Assembly (NCBI GenBank): GCA_963692955.1
Contig: OY843587.1
Span: 1,116,001 to 1,180,000 of the forward strand
Length of the DNA stretch: 64,000 bases
From: UBA5158 sp963692955
GTDB lineage: Bacteria; Pseudomonadota; Gammaproteobacteria; DSM-16500
Direction of reading: 5' to 3'
Shown here: positions 43,106 to 52,608 of the stretch, in pieces
Layout of the letters: every line of letters starts with the position of its first letter
Position numbering within the stretch: position 1 is the stretch's first letter
Made by a program: the position numbers and the translations under genes
Notes under the pieces: generated by a model
What the model was told of the DNA's origin: nothing
Database searches by the model: none
The model's input: only the letters and a program-made list of their open reading frames with translations

Positions 43106-44779
43106 GTGGAAAAAATCTGGCTCAAGCACTACCATGAAAATGTACCCGCCGAAATCAACCCTGACGAATTCAAATCCGTCGTCGATGTCCTGCAAGCTAG
43201 CTGCCGAGAATACAAAACCCTGCCGGCTTTTTCCAGTATGGGGGTGACGTTAACTTATCATGATATTTGCGAACTCGCGCATGCGTTTTCTGCGTATCTG
43301 CAACAAGCGTTGCAATTAAAAAAAGGCGACCGCGTCGCGATCATGTTGCCGAATGTGCTGCAGTACCCCGTCGTCATGTTTGGAATTTTACGCGCCGGTT
43401 TAATCGCCGTGAATATTAATCCATTGTATACGCCAACTGAATTGGTGCATCAGATACGCGACTCAGGTGCGGAGACGATTATTGTTTTAGCTAACTTCGC
43501 GCACACGGTGGCGGCTGCCTTAGCTGAAACGCCGTTAAAAAATGTTATCGTTACCAGCATCGGCGATTTATTTCCGTGGCCAAAATCCATGTTAGTTAAT
43601 TTCGTGGTGAAATATATAAAGCGCATGGTGAAGCCATATAATATTCCCAACGCGATTAAATTTTCAGATCTATTGTCGAAAGGCAGGAAATGTCATTTTC
43701 ATTCAATCGATGTTGGCCCAGAAGATATCGCGTTTCTGCAATACACAGGCGGCACGACGGGCGTGTCAAAAGGTGCGATGCTCACGCATAGAAATTTAGT
43801 CGCGAACATTCTGCAAGCCGAAGCTTGGTTTGATCCTATCTTTACGCATGGCAAAGAAATCATTATCACCGCGCTGCCGCTTTATCATATATTTTCTTTG
43901 ATGGCGAATTGTCTCTTCATTATGAAAGTCGGCGGTCAAAATGTTTTAATCATCAACGCGCGTGACACGAATGATTTAGTGAAGACCATGAGCAAATACA
44001 AATTTACCGTGATCACCGCGGTGAATACCTTATTCTCGAGTTTGTTAAAAAATAAAGATTTCGCGAAATTAGATTTTAGCCATTTAATTTTAGCGTTGGG
44101 CGGTGGCATGGCGGTGCAAAGTACGATCGCGGAAAAATGGCAAGCGGTAACGGGTAAACCCATTTTGGAAGCGTACGGACTGACCGAAACGTCACCGTGC
44201 GCCATCATCAATCCGCATGACATACAAAAATATAATGGCACCATCGGTTTGCCGGTGTCATCGACAGATATCATGATACTGGATGAAGACGGTCAAGAAG
44301 TACCGATCGGCGAGCCGGGCGAGCTCGGCATTAAAGGCCCGCAAGTCATGCGCGGCTATTGGCAAAATCCAGAAGAGACGGAAAAAGTTTTTACGAAAGA
44401 TGGTTGGCTGTTAACCGGCGACGTCGCGAGTATTGATAAAAACGGTTACGTCAAAATTCTCGAACGTAAAAAAGATATGATTATCGTGTCTGGTTTTAAC
44501 GTCTATCCGAATGAAATCGAAGATGTTTTGGCGGGCATGCCAGGCGTTCACGAAGTCGCGGTGGTCGCGGTACCGAATGAAAACTCCGGTGAAGTGCCGA
44601 AAGCGTTCATTGTCAGAAGCAATCCGGATATAACAGCGGAAGATGTCATCGCTTACGCTCGCACGAAACTCACCGGCTATAAAATTCCTAAGCATGTTAA
44701 ATTCGTCGAAGAGTTACCAAAGTCCAACGTTGGTAAGGTGCTGCGTAGAAAGCTGCGCGCCAATGAAGAAAGCGCGTAG
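43106..44779 (+). CDS. fadD: Long-chain fatty acid-CoA ligase
   Basis: Start GTG at 43106. The 557-residue product (E. coli FadD 561) begins MEKIWLKHYHENVPAEINPD, like FadD. AMP-binding signature YTGGTTGVSKGAMLTHRN, ALPLYHIFSLMANCLF, AYGLTETSPCAIINP, the fatty-acyl motif GWLLTGDVASIDKNGYVKIL and C-terminal Lys in NVGKVLRRKL. It activates imported or recycled fatty acids with ATP and CoA at the inner membrane for beta-oxidation, a likely carbon source for an intracellular bacterium. Confidence 0.95.
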   Translation: MEKIWLKHYHENVPAEINPDEFKSVVDVLQASCREYKTLPAFSSMGVTLTYHDICELAHAFSAYLQQALQLKKGDRVAIMLPNVLQYPVVMFGILRAGLIAVNINPLYTPTELVHQIRDSGAETIIVLANFAHTVAAALAETPLKNVIVTSIGDLFPWPKSMLVNFVVKYIKRMVKPYNIPNAIKFSDLLSKGRKCHFHSIDVGPEDIAFLQYTGGTTGVSKGAMLTHRNLVANILQAEAWFDPIFTHGKEIIITALPLYHIFSLMANCLFIMKVGGQNVLIINARDTNDLVKTMSKYKFTVITAVNTLFSSLLKNKDFAKLDFSHLILALGGGMAVQSTIAEKWQAVTGKPILEAYGLTETSPCAIINPHDIQKYNGTIGLPVSSTDIMILDEDGQEVPIGEPGELGIKGPQVMRGYWQNPEETEKVFTKDGWLLTGDVASIDKNGYVKILERKKDMIIVSGFNVYPNEIEDVLAGMPGVHEVAVVAVPNENSGEVPKAFIVRSNPDITAEDVIAYARTKLTGYKIPKHVKFVEELPKSNVGKVLRRKLRANEESA

Positions 44780-44792
44780 CGCGTAGCTGAAA

Positions 44793-44909
44793 TCCCCGGC
44801 TTCCGTTTCACTTCATCCAGGCTACATACAAGCACGTAGCCCGTATGCAGCGCAGCGGAATACGAGGACTCCCCGCGGCTTCCGTTGCAATTCATCCAGC
44901 TCATCCTAG
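44793..44909. repeat. Composite REP-like element (opposed units)
   Basis: Unit 1 CCCCGGCTTCCG..TTCATCCAGGCTAC (44794-44825), unit 2 in opposite sense GTAGCCCGTATGCAGCGCAG..TACGAGGA (44837-44868), unit 3 again CCCCGCGGCTTCCG..TTCATCCAGC (44871-44900). Opposed units resemble BIME-type mosaics. A single unit lies at 52397-52430. This is a different sequence class from the GTAGGTTGGGC family. Confidence 0.7.
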
Positions 44910-45027
44910 CCCAGAGTATTACTAAGCGCAGTCGCGTTCGAAATTTGATCAATAACGCTTGGTTTTAAATTTTATTTGAGCTATTCAAAAGAAAAGCGTA
45001 ATATTCGCTTCAGATGTGAGAGCCCAA

Positions 45028-45708
45028 ATGTTTTCATCACGCTTATTAAAACTTTATCTTCGTCACAACTCTATTCCCTCGATAGGAAAATCATTTATGC
45101 AAAATCGTCTATTTACCCACCCAACTCAATCTCCTGCAGATACCGCTAAGAAATTATTTGCAGAGTTTAACCAAAAGAAACAAAAAATCTGTGCTGATAA
45201 TGAGAAATTAGAAAAAGAATATAGACAAACTACCGCCGAGAAATTGCAAGCAGAAGCCTTAGTTAAAGAGTTGATGGTAAAAGAACATCAATTAAGAAAA
45301 CACCTCGACACCAGCTATAAAACTTCTTGTGATGAAATTAAAGATTTATTTGCGGCGAAAATAAAAGAGTTGGCTAGCCAGGAAGTTCCAGATGATTTAA
45401 TCATCCATAGCTGCACGCATGATTTGGGCTGCGATAAGATGTTTTTAGAGGTTCAGACCAGCGACAAACTATTTAGTGTAGACGATTTCCTTGAGAGAAC
45501 TATTTTAAATCCTCATTTAGTTGGTGGGACCAGCCATGAATTGACGAATTCAGGCATGATACAAAAAGTCACGCTCAGAAATTTACCTTACAATACAGAC
45601 CAAGATGTTTACCAAGTGATTTTGGAAGCACTTACCGGCGTTGAACTATCGGCGGAAGAATCATTAGAACCGCAGCAACCACCATCCCCTTCAAATTCGC
45701 GATTATAA
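45028..45708 (+). CDS. Coiled-coil protein with presequence-like N-terminus, unknown function
   Basis: I choose the ATG at 45028; a GTG at 45016 adds four residues. The 226-residue product starts with a basic, acid-free stretch of about 35 residues (MFSSRLLKLYLRHNSIPSIG, then KSFMQNRLFTHPTQ) that resembles a mitochondrial presequence. A Lys/Glu-rich coiled coil follows (about 45-110, QKKQKICADNEKLEKEYRQT), then a globular part with IHSCTHDLGCDKMFLEVQTS. The end is Pro/Gln/Ser-rich. No family recognised. It begins a block of four unusual genes on the plus strand. Confidence 0.7.
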   Translation: MFSSRLLKLYLRHNSIPSIGKSFMQNRLFTHPTQSPADTAKKLFAEFNQKKQKICADNEKLEKEYRQTTAEKLQAEALVKELMVKEHQLRKHLDTSYKTSCDEIKDLFAAKIKELASQEVPDDLIIHSCTHDLGCDKMFLEVQTSDKLFSVDDFLERTILNPHLVGGTSHELTNSGMIQKVTLRNLPYNTDQDVYQVILEALTGVELSAEESLEPQQPPSPSNSRL

Positions 45709-45724
45709 AAATAAGGAAAGTATC

Positions 45725-46593
45725 ATGCAGGCGCGCAAATCTTTTTTGGGTCATTCCCTTCCGTCGCAGATTTAACTACGTATACCGAATTTCTTACTAA
45801 CTGTAAGCAACTGTTTTTAGAAAACCGACTTTTTCAAAGCACTGACATCGAGCCTAGTAATCCGCCGATTATCACGCCGGATAAAGTAAAATTTTTTCCT
45901 ACATCTAGCGCGGTGCAAACCTACGTGCGGCATGGATTACGTTTTTTAGGATTAATGTCTTTTGGAAATCTCGCGAGCGCGGAAAATTCAACTGTCTATC
46001 CAGGTTATCCAGCCGATGATCCAGCTTGTGGAATTACTGACACTGAAATTTGCGTTGAAGCTTACACCGCGAACGCGACGCAAACATTATCGCGCTTTGT
46101 TCTCATCACTAACACGATAAATAACACGGCAGTGACGAAAGCCATGCAAGACGTTGGTTCTTGTTTTTCCGCTTCACAACAAGCGCTGGTTGATATCGTG
46201 CAAAAGGTCCTATCTTATGGTGAGTTTTACCAGCCAAATTCATCTTTTTGTACGAAAGGACTTTCTTTCAAAGATGACAATGTCGGTAACTTTTATATGT
46301 TTAGTTTTGCTCAAGACATCGATAGCAATGCGTGTTGGGAATTAAATAAAATTGTGACCGCGCGGGGTATGGGTTGTTTTGCTAGTGCGAGATGTCCTGC
46401 GGAAGTAAACCCTTATAACATAGCGGCTATTAGCTTATCTACTCTCGCGATAGTGGTGTGCGGGGTCGCAGCTGCTCTGGTGTATATGAAGCAATACAAT
46501 ATGCGGAAAAAATACTACGAAAGTTCGCAACCTGCAGTTATCTCTGAAGAAATCACAGAATCTCGTAATGAGTTAAGACAACGTTTAGTCTAA
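45725..46593 (+). CDS. Membrane-anchored protein interrupted by a -1 frameshift at a T6 tract (paralogue of the next gene)
   Basis: AAGGAAAG precedes ATG 45725, whose frame reads MQARKSFLGHSLPSQI and stops. The -1 frame is open upstream of the obvious start (GTG 45913) and encodes FFGSFPSVADLTTYTEFLTN, through IEPSNPPIITPDKVKFFPTS, joined to VQTYVRHGLRFLGLMSFGNL. This matches the N-terminus of the next gene (EPSNPPM, HGIKFLSLTSL). The join falls at T-TTT-TTG (45742-45748), a textbook -1 slippery heptamer. With one shift the product is about 289 residues: N-domain, a lumenal-type Cys/Asn-rich region with NATQTLSRFV, and one membrane segment (AISLSTLAIVVCGVAAALVY). It may be a frameshift mutation, phase variation or programmed slippage. 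Confidence 0.75.
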
Positions 46594-46608
46594 TGAAAGG
46601 ATAATGCT

Positions 46609-47766
46609 ATGTTGAATCGCAACGGATTATTTGATATCGCTCTCGACGCTGAGCAATTAACTATTTTTAACAAATACATTTCATTGTGCTTGGCCAGATT
46701 GCGTGTGCGCCAAACAAATCTTTCTGTGGAAGAATGCGACGAACCAAGCAACCCACCGATGGAAACGCAGATAGAAGCCTTTATCTTGCCGCGTAAACCA
46801 AAATTAGCGGCGCGTTCTAGTATCCCGTCGCGTTTGTTTGCGCATGGAATAAAATTTTTAAGCTTAACGTCATTAGTTAATACTGTCAGCGGTAAACCCA
46901 ATGTTTACTTGATAGCGGGCGGTGTCCCAAAAAATGAAACGTCTAACTGCGCTTATTACAAATGGTTAGGCTGTGTAGAAGCGTTTATCGCAAATGAAAC
47001 CCATGTATTATCCAGATTTATGGTTTCTAGTACGACCCTGTTTAATGATACCACCTCTGCAGCGGCAAATTACTTAGGTGACAAGGTCACTGCAGCGGCT
47101 GATCCACTCGTTAATATTCTACATACCATGTTGATCTATTTCCCTACTTGGCCGAATGAAACTAGAGCCTGCCGACACACTGCCGGCGATGCAGACTTAG
47201 ATGCGGCGATTATAGGGAACGCCACCGCAGTTGGCGAGCAAGCCTGTTATTACTTTAATACTAAAACCATCGATCTCGCGAAAACTTATCTACTCGATTA
47301 CGTGGGAGCAAAAGCGGTGGCAGATGCTCTCCCGGAGAGTATTCCGCATACTAAAATCGCGTTAATTATGGTAGGCGTCGCTCTTGTTGTGACCCTGGGA
47401 TTGTCCGGTGCTATGGGTTATATGAAATCTCAAATCACCTATTTTGAAGAAATGCTGCGCGGAAGATTGAGTGATGCTGATCAGGATGAGCGCTTTGCAC
47501 GCATGGACTCAGATGAAAAAGAAAATAAAGAAGAAAAAAAGGCTGAAATAGATATCAAAGATCAAAAAGATGATGAAATTGATGATGAAATAGAAGCTGA
47601 AATAGAAGATGAAATACAAGTAGAAATAGAAGATGAAATACAAGCAGAAATAGAAGATGAAGTACAAGCAGAAATAGAAGATTCTGAGGAAGATGAAGAA
47701 GAAAAAAAAGTAAATTCTGATGAAGATGAAAGGCGTGCATCACCTTCTTTTAGAAGGCTAATGTAA
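46609..47766 (+). CDS. Membrane-anchored protein with acidic octapeptide-repeat tail
   Basis: A 385-residue protein. Residues 1-110 share the N-domain of the preceding gene (LTIFNKYISL, EPSNPP, HGIKFLSLTSLV). Residues about 105-240 contain six cysteines and several N-x-S/T sites (NETSNCAYYKWLGCVEAF). One membrane segment at about 247-270 (IALIMVGVALVVTLGLSGAM) is followed by a charged tail of about 110 residues, nearly all Glu/Asp/Lys/Ile, with three and a half copies of (A/V)EIEDE(I/V)Q. There is no classical signal peptide. The topology would put the acidic tail on the opposite side from the Cys-rich domain. Function unknown. Confidence 0.72.
   Translation: MLNRNGLFDIALDAEQLTIFNKYISLCLARLRVRQTNLSVEECDEPSNPPMETQIEAFILPRKPKLAARSSIPSRLFAHGIKFLSLTSLVNTVSGKPNVYLIAGGVPKNETSNCAYYKWLGCVEAFIANETHVLSRFMVSSTTLFNDTTSAAANYLGDKVTAAADPLVNILHTMLIYFPTWPNETRACRHTAGDADLDAAIIGNATAVGEQACYYFNTKTIDLAKTYLLDYVGAKAVADALPESIPHTKIALIMVGVALVVTLGLSGAMGYMKSQITYFEEMLRGRLSDADQDERFARMDSDEKENKEEKKAEIDIKDQKDDEIDDEIEAEIEDEIQVEIEDEIQAEIEDEVQAEIEDSEEDEEEKKVNSDEDERRASPSFRRLM
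47596..47682 (+). repeat. 24-bp tandem repeat encoding AEIEDEIQ
   Basis: Units start at 47596, 47620 and 47644, with a partial unit at 47668; they encode AEIEDEIQ, VEIEDEIQ, AEIEDEVQ and AEIED. Unit-to-unit differences are only one or two bases, so copy number could vary between strains without a frameshift. Confidence 0.85.
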
Positions 47767-47816
47767 TCATTTCCGATGTCCTAATCCTGATAGACATTGG
47801 AGAGTTCCCTCCGCGG

Positions 47817-50018
47817 CTACATGCTAGCCCGGAATGGATCACTCACGCTTACATAATGTGGCAGTGATGCTTTCACAGTATTTAAATAAACATAATAACT
47901 CAAGTATTCTTCCATTTGCGACATGAACGCCAAACTGCGTTTTGACCAACCTTTTTTAATCACAGCATTATTACACGCTGAAGTGAGGGTCATAATTTTT
48001 GATTTCACATCATCAACATTATTATTTTGTGTTTTCAAAATATCATAATAAGCTTTCCGAACGGTGTAATCATTTTCGCTGTTAACAAATAAAAATGATT
48101 TTGCCCGCGCACGTTCAGTAATGTAGTCACTAAACTGAGTTAAATGTCGATCATAGTGAAGGCTCAGCTCGGTATGCAACTGCTCATACAACTTCATCAA
48201 TGCCTCTTCATATCTATCTTCATCAATAGTCTCATGAGAGATAGAGTTCGTTTTTAAATTTAAAAATTGATAAACACTTACATTCAAATTATAAATTATA
48301 GATTTAGGCTGGATCTCAACGACGGCTAACTTTTTCTCATCATCATCTACATTTATTGCCATTAATTCATCAATTTCCGCCTCGCCTGTGGCAGCGACGG
48401 CCGCCTGATATTGGAAGCGCAGCGCGTGTAAATCAAATGCTATTTTTCTTAAATTTCGATCAGGGAGAGCTTCGGCTTCGCGCGTACATTGGATGGCGGC
48501 AAATTCACAGCGCTCGCTAGTTAAGATGTCAGCAGGCTCGATTTTTAGTAAAGCATTTAAGTTTCGCTCGTAAGGTTTGAATTTCTCAAGATAAGCGGAA
48601 ACTAATTTCAATTGGTTTAAGCAGTTGGTGAAAACGTTATTGTTATTTCTATCGGGATAAGCTCGAATGTCTCTATCTGAAATTAAATGGATTCCTTTTC
48701 TGATAATTTCCGAATATTGTGGATTACATTTAGTAGCGTTAGTTAAGTGATAGTATGCAATTTCAGTCATATAATTTGCGAACTGATTGGGATTTCTTAG
48801 TATGTTATTTTTGAATTTGCTAGAGTTAGTGGAAAGTATATACCCCAGCATAGGTACGGTGACTTCTGTTAATGAGGTATCTAAACCAAAAGTATCAATT
48901 GCAGCCAGTGGGTCTTGATTTAAATAAGGTATGTATGTACGCGCTACAAAAATCGTTGCAAGCGTTTTCTTAACGTTTGATTTGAATATTGATCCCATGC
49001 GATCAATATTCTGATAAAATTCTTCTGCAGGTATATTATTTAATAATGATTCGATCGCAGGAATTTCGTAGGTGCGTAACAAGAAAAAGAGGGCAGGATA
49101 AAAATCGAGAAAACGTACCGACTTAAATAGAAATTTACAATCTTTTCTCAACTTAGCATACTCGGCGCATACGGCTAAAATCTTGTGTAATATGCCCTCA
49201 TGTATCGGAATAGTCGCGCCGGACGCAATCTTATCATCAAGTTTATCTAGTAGCTTAAAAATGCTATCGGTATAGGTTTCTGTTTTGAGACTAGCGAATC
49301 TGTTGAATATTTTTTTATTGTCATTATTGAGTGTGACGTGATTAGCCGCATTAGCTTCTAAAATATTTATACCTTGTTTATCATTTAAAAGTAAGAGTTT
49401 ATTTAAAGTTTCATCGGTAGAAAAATGCAGAAGAACTTCCGCAATCAATCCGAATTGTAGTGATTCCTCGAGAGACTTTGAGGACGATTCGATACTGCTA
49501 AGATGATGGTAAGGCGTATAACCCTGCTGGTCTTGGATCAAGATGGCTGCATTCATGGCGCGACACACATCAGAATCCGTATAATATTTTTTAAAGTTCT
49601 TGATGCATTTGAGAAAAAATGGCATGTGAAAAACGGTTTTATTATCTTGATCTTGCAGTGTGATCAGCTTTGCCATTATTTTCGGGCTTAATGGATCAAT
49701 AATTTTTTCGATAAAAGAAGTGTTGTCAGCATTTGAGGCTAGCTTGTGAAGCAAAGTTTTCTTTTGTTTATCTTGCTTTAAACAAACTTTTTCAAGGTTT
49801 TCGATAGTTAAGTTGTTTATTATAAATTCCAGCACGGCTATTTTATTCGTACTAGCGCTGATGATATCAATCACAGTATTGCCATTCTGGTCTTCGATAG
49901 AGATAACTTCGTTGCATTGGTCTAAGGTCATCATTGTGTAGAGTTCCATGAACCTATCAATGAGCTGGAACGCCAGATTCGCAAAATCAAATGTTTGTAA
50001 ATTTCGATTATATAACAT
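47817..50018 (-). CDS. Large ankyrin-like protein, paralogue B
   Basis: A 733-residue protein. The N-terminal part has divergent ankyrin-type repeats (SIEDQNGNTVIDIISASTNK, LKQDKQKKTLLHKLASNADN, ITLQDQDNKTVFHMPFFLKC), each with D-x-N-K-T followed by helices. The long helical middle has no recognised family. The last 90 residues (FLFVNSENDYTVRKAYYDIL, KKGWSKRSLAFMSQMEEYLS) align with those of the next protein upstream. Its ATG overlaps the end of that gene by 11 bp, so the pair is one operon. It is cytoplasmic with no membrane segment. A type IV effector role is likely by analogy with Legionella/Coxiella ankyrin effectors but is not shown. Confidence 0.75.
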   Translation of the reverse strand: MLYNRNLQTFDFANLAFQLIDRFMELYTMMTLDQCNEVISIEDQNGNTVIDIISASTNKIAVLEFIINNLTIENLEKVCLKQDKQKKTLLHKLASNADNTSFIEKIIDPLSPKIMAKLITLQDQDNKTVFHMPFFLKCIKNFKKYYTDSDVCRAMNAAILIQDQQGYTPYHHLSSIESSSKSLEESLQFGLIAEVLLHFSTDETLNKLLLLNDKQGINILEANAANHVTLNNDNKKIFNRFASLKTETYTDSIFKLLDKLDDKIASGATIPIHEGILHKILAVCAEYAKLRKDCKFLFKSVRFLDFYPALFFLLRTYEIPAIESLLNNIPAEEFYQNIDRMGSIFKSNVKKTLATIFVARTYIPYLNQDPLAAIDTFGLDTSLTEVTVPMLGYILSTNSSKFKNNILRNPNQFANYMTEIAYYHLTNATKCNPQYSEIIRKGIHLISDRDIRAYPDRNNNNVFTNCLNQLKLVSAYLEKFKPYERNLNALLKIEPADILTSERCEFAAIQCTREAEALPDRNLRKIAFDLHALRFQYQAAVAATGEAEIDELMAINVDDDEKKLAVVEIQPKSIIYNLNVSVYQFLNLKTNSISHETIDEDRYEEALMKLYEQLHTELSLHYDRHLTQFSDYITERARAKSFLFVNSENDYTVRKAYYDILKTQNNNVDDVKSKIMTLTSACNNAVIKKGWSKRSLAFMSQMEEYLSYYVYLNTVKASLPHYVSVSDPFRASM

Positions 50019-52362
50019 ATCTATTATCCTCGGCGATGCTGCTCATTTCAATTTGTAACTCTGTGGCGGGATCACTTTTCGTTTCAAGTAAGAATATCCA
50101 AGTTTCGAAATCTTTCTTTAACAGTTTCAATAGATCCAAACAGCGATGACTGAATCCTTTGTAAATGCGCGGATCATTGATCGCACTTTCAATAACTGCA
50201 AGTTTTTTATAGATATCATTGATGTCGTTATCTTTGACTGTGATAGCGTCGTAATAAGCTTTGCGTAATAAATAATCATCTTTCGAATTGCTAAATAAAT
50301 ATGGTCGTGCCAGCGCACGACTTTCAATGTAAGTTGAGAATGCGCTTAAATGTGCTTGCCAATTTTTTTTATGCAACGCTTTGATGGCGTTTAAGTGTGA
50401 TTTCTGGAGTTTGGCATAGCTGACTTCATCTATTTGATCAGAAGAGACATCATCCGTATCCAAGTCTAACGCGGGCACTATTCGGCAATTAAATAAATGA
50501 ATGGCGCGGCTTGCATCATCACTCAGTATATGACGTTCTTCTTTAGATTCTAAGCTCAGCATGGATTCTGCATGATCATCATCTAAGCTCAAGATTATTT
50601 CCGCTTTTTCATCCGGGACAGAAGTTTGTAGTGGTGCTTTAACCGGTGTGGAAGTTTCAAGATATTTTTTCGCCGCCGCATGCATAAACTGAAATAGTTT
50701 GAGTTCCAAAATCAGTTTTAAAGATGTCTGGTCAGCCACGCTCTCAATCGCAAGATTACAAAATTCTGCGGCCTGTGAGAGTTGTAGCGCAGACATGTTT
50801 TGCATACGCATTTTCATTACCGCTTCAGGCGTAATGCGTTTAGTTAGCAGCGTTGACATATTTTCAAGTTGCATTTGGGCTGCCGTGTACAGCTTATCCG
50901 TGTCTGGATATTTGATTTTATCCCGATTGAGGATCGCTGCTATCGCCTTTGCAATAATCGTCAAGTATTCTGCGTTATGTTTATTCCCGGGTGACACTTG
51001 GAAATTAAAGATATTTTGATAAAAAGCACAAAATTCTTTTGGCTTTAGCAAGACGGACGATTCCGGCTGAAACAAAAAGCTCTCTGCCTGATAAGAGCGT
51101 GTATGGATAGGAAAGTTCAATGTCTCATGAGTAAACCTGCTCTTATCTTCAATGGTGGTGATATCAAAAAATTTAAAAACTTTTAGTGGATCTGACTCGG
51201 CGCAGGGGAGTAAATCGTGATTTACAAATGAAGTTATCAAACTTCTATAGAGCAAAGAACGGGTGACATTCAAAAATGAATTTCTTGCGCGGAATTGCTC
51301 AAGGGTATTAAGTAATCTACGCGCTGGAACTTTATTAAAGAGTTTGTATATTAATCCATGTAAATCGGCCCACAATTGTGTGGCTTGTGCTTTGTATTCT
51401 TGACTTTCAGCGAGAACTGAAATCGTTGGTGTGATGCCGGTATCAAAATTTAAAAAAGCCTCAAGAATAAGCGGTGTCCCAGTTTCTTGCCTTATTGCCA
51501 GCAAATCGTTAATAGGAAATTTTTTCGCAGCGATCACTTCGTTAAGTATTTTTAATCCCATTCCGATAATTTTGACTTTTTCATAAGGTACGCTTTGAAC
51601 CGTGGCTGGGTTTCTGATCAACGCTATAATCGCTTGATAATACTTAATCGAATTGCGCTTGGTTTGCATAGCTAACAATTTTTCGTGCATCTTTTTAAGT
51701 GCGGTATCAGATGCTACATTGCGTATGAAATAATATAAAAAATGATTACCTTTGTTATCGGGTAACATCATCAAGTTATCAAGGGTTTCATCACTTAAAT
51801 TATCTATAAAAAATTCTAAATAATCCGCTCTAGTCAATCCCGCCATACTGGCCCGCGTTAAAAAAGTGGCCCCTTCATGATCTTGAATCATCGCTAAATT
51901 ATTTAATAGCGCTTTGAACTTAGGTAACTCGAACAATGCTTTTACTTTTTTAAGTTCAAAAGCATCAAATAAATAATGCAAAATGGTTTTATTATGCTTA
52001 TCAAGCTTTGAATACAGCGTTATCAGCTCATCGTCTGTTAACGCTTGCATAATATATTCAGTAACTGGTTTGTATGCAGAGGAACGTTCTGCGATTCGAT
52101 GCAATAGTGTTTTACGGTTAGCATCACGCAACTGACAGACTGCGAATAATTTTTCAGAGTTTAAGTTTCTTAAAATATATAATATTTCAGAGGGAGTGAC
52201 CGGATAATCGCACGCTAGCCATTCAAAATACGTGCGCCCATTTGCATTCTTGATATCGACAAACGCCGCGCATTGATCGGCCGACATATTGCTATATCTT
52301 TTTGAGAATTCATCCGGTATTTTGAAAGCAATATTAGCGTACTCTTCTGCTGTATTTTTCAT
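50008..52362 (-). CDS. Large ankyrin-like protein, paralogue A
   Basis: A 784-residue protein, first of the pair. N-terminal divergent ankyrin-type repeats (DIKNANGRTYFEWLACDYPV, CQLRDANRKTLLHRIAERSS, SKLDKHNKTILHYLFDAFEL) occupy about 30-230. A helical middle and an acidic linker (AEIILSLDDDHAESMLSLES, about 595-625) follow, then the shared end module (FSNSKDDYLLRKAYYDAITV, YKGFSHRCLDLLKLLKKDFE). It overlaps the downstream paralogue by 11 bp. The order of domains is the same in both, so one arose by tandem duplication, but identity is low, so the event is old. Confidence 0.75.
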   Translation of the reverse strand: MKNTAEEYANIAFKIPDEFSKRYSNMSADQCAAFVDIKNANGRTYFEWLACDYPVTPSEILYILRNLNSEKLFAVCQLRDANRKTLLHRIAERSSAYKPVTEYIMQALTDDELITLYSKLDKHNKTILHYLFDAFELKKVKALFELPKFKALLNNLAMIQDHEGATFLTRASMAGLTRADYLEFFIDNLSDETLDNLMMLPDNKGNHFLYYFIRNVASDTALKKMHEKLLAMQTKRNSIKYYQAIIALIRNPATVQSVPYEKVKIIGMGLKILNEVIAAKKFPINDLLAIRQETGTPLILEAFLNFDTGITPTISVLAESQEYKAQATQLWADLHGLIYKLFNKVPARRLLNTLEQFRARNSFLNVTRSLLYRSLITSFVNHDLLPCAESDPLKVFKFFDITTIEDKSRFTHETLNFPIHTRSYQAESFLFQPESSVLLKPKEFCAFYQNIFNFQVSPGNKHNAEYLTIIAKAIAAILNRDKIKYPDTDKLYTAAQMQLENMSTLLTKRITPEAVMKMRMQNMSALQLSQAAEFCNLAIESVADQTSLKLILELKLFQFMHAAAKKYLETSTPVKAPLQTSVPDEKAEIILSLDDDHAESMLSLESKEERHILSDDASRAIHLFNCRIVPALDLDTDDVSSDQIDEVSYAKLQKSHLNAIKALHKKNWQAHLSAFSTYIESRALARPYLFSNSKDDYLLRKAYYDAITVKDNDINDIYKKLAVIESAINDPRIYKGFSHRCLDLLKLLKKDFETWIFLLETKSDPATELQIEMSSIAEDNRYVI

Positions 52363-52396
52363 GCATCACCTTAGGGTTCACAATTTAGATATATTC

Positions 52397-52430
52397 GACG
52401 TAGCCAGTATGTAGCGCAGCGAATACAGAG
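52397..52430. repeat. REP-like unit
   Basis: CGACGTAGCCAGTATGTAGC followed by GCAGCGAATACAGA matches unit 2 of the composite element at 44793-44909. It lies in the 246-bp spacer before the methyltransferase gene; the rest of that spacer shows no gene. Confidence 0.6.
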
Positions 52431-52608
52431 TTTTATTCAATGCGGTCAAGGAAGAGGAGTATAATGGATCGATCTTAAGGCAAAATTAAGCCTATTTAGG
52501 CACTATTTTTCAGTGACATAGAAATCATTTTTTAGGAAAAAAAACAATATCCACAACCCTATCAAGATTTTGATGTATACTGCCGCTACTTAAATTTTCG
52601 TGATTACC

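Noticed and set aside
47555..47743. Minus-strand open frame rich in Leu/His over the acidic repeats
   Set aside because: It is the mirror of the tandem repeat in the plus-strand gene, a low-complexity shadow.
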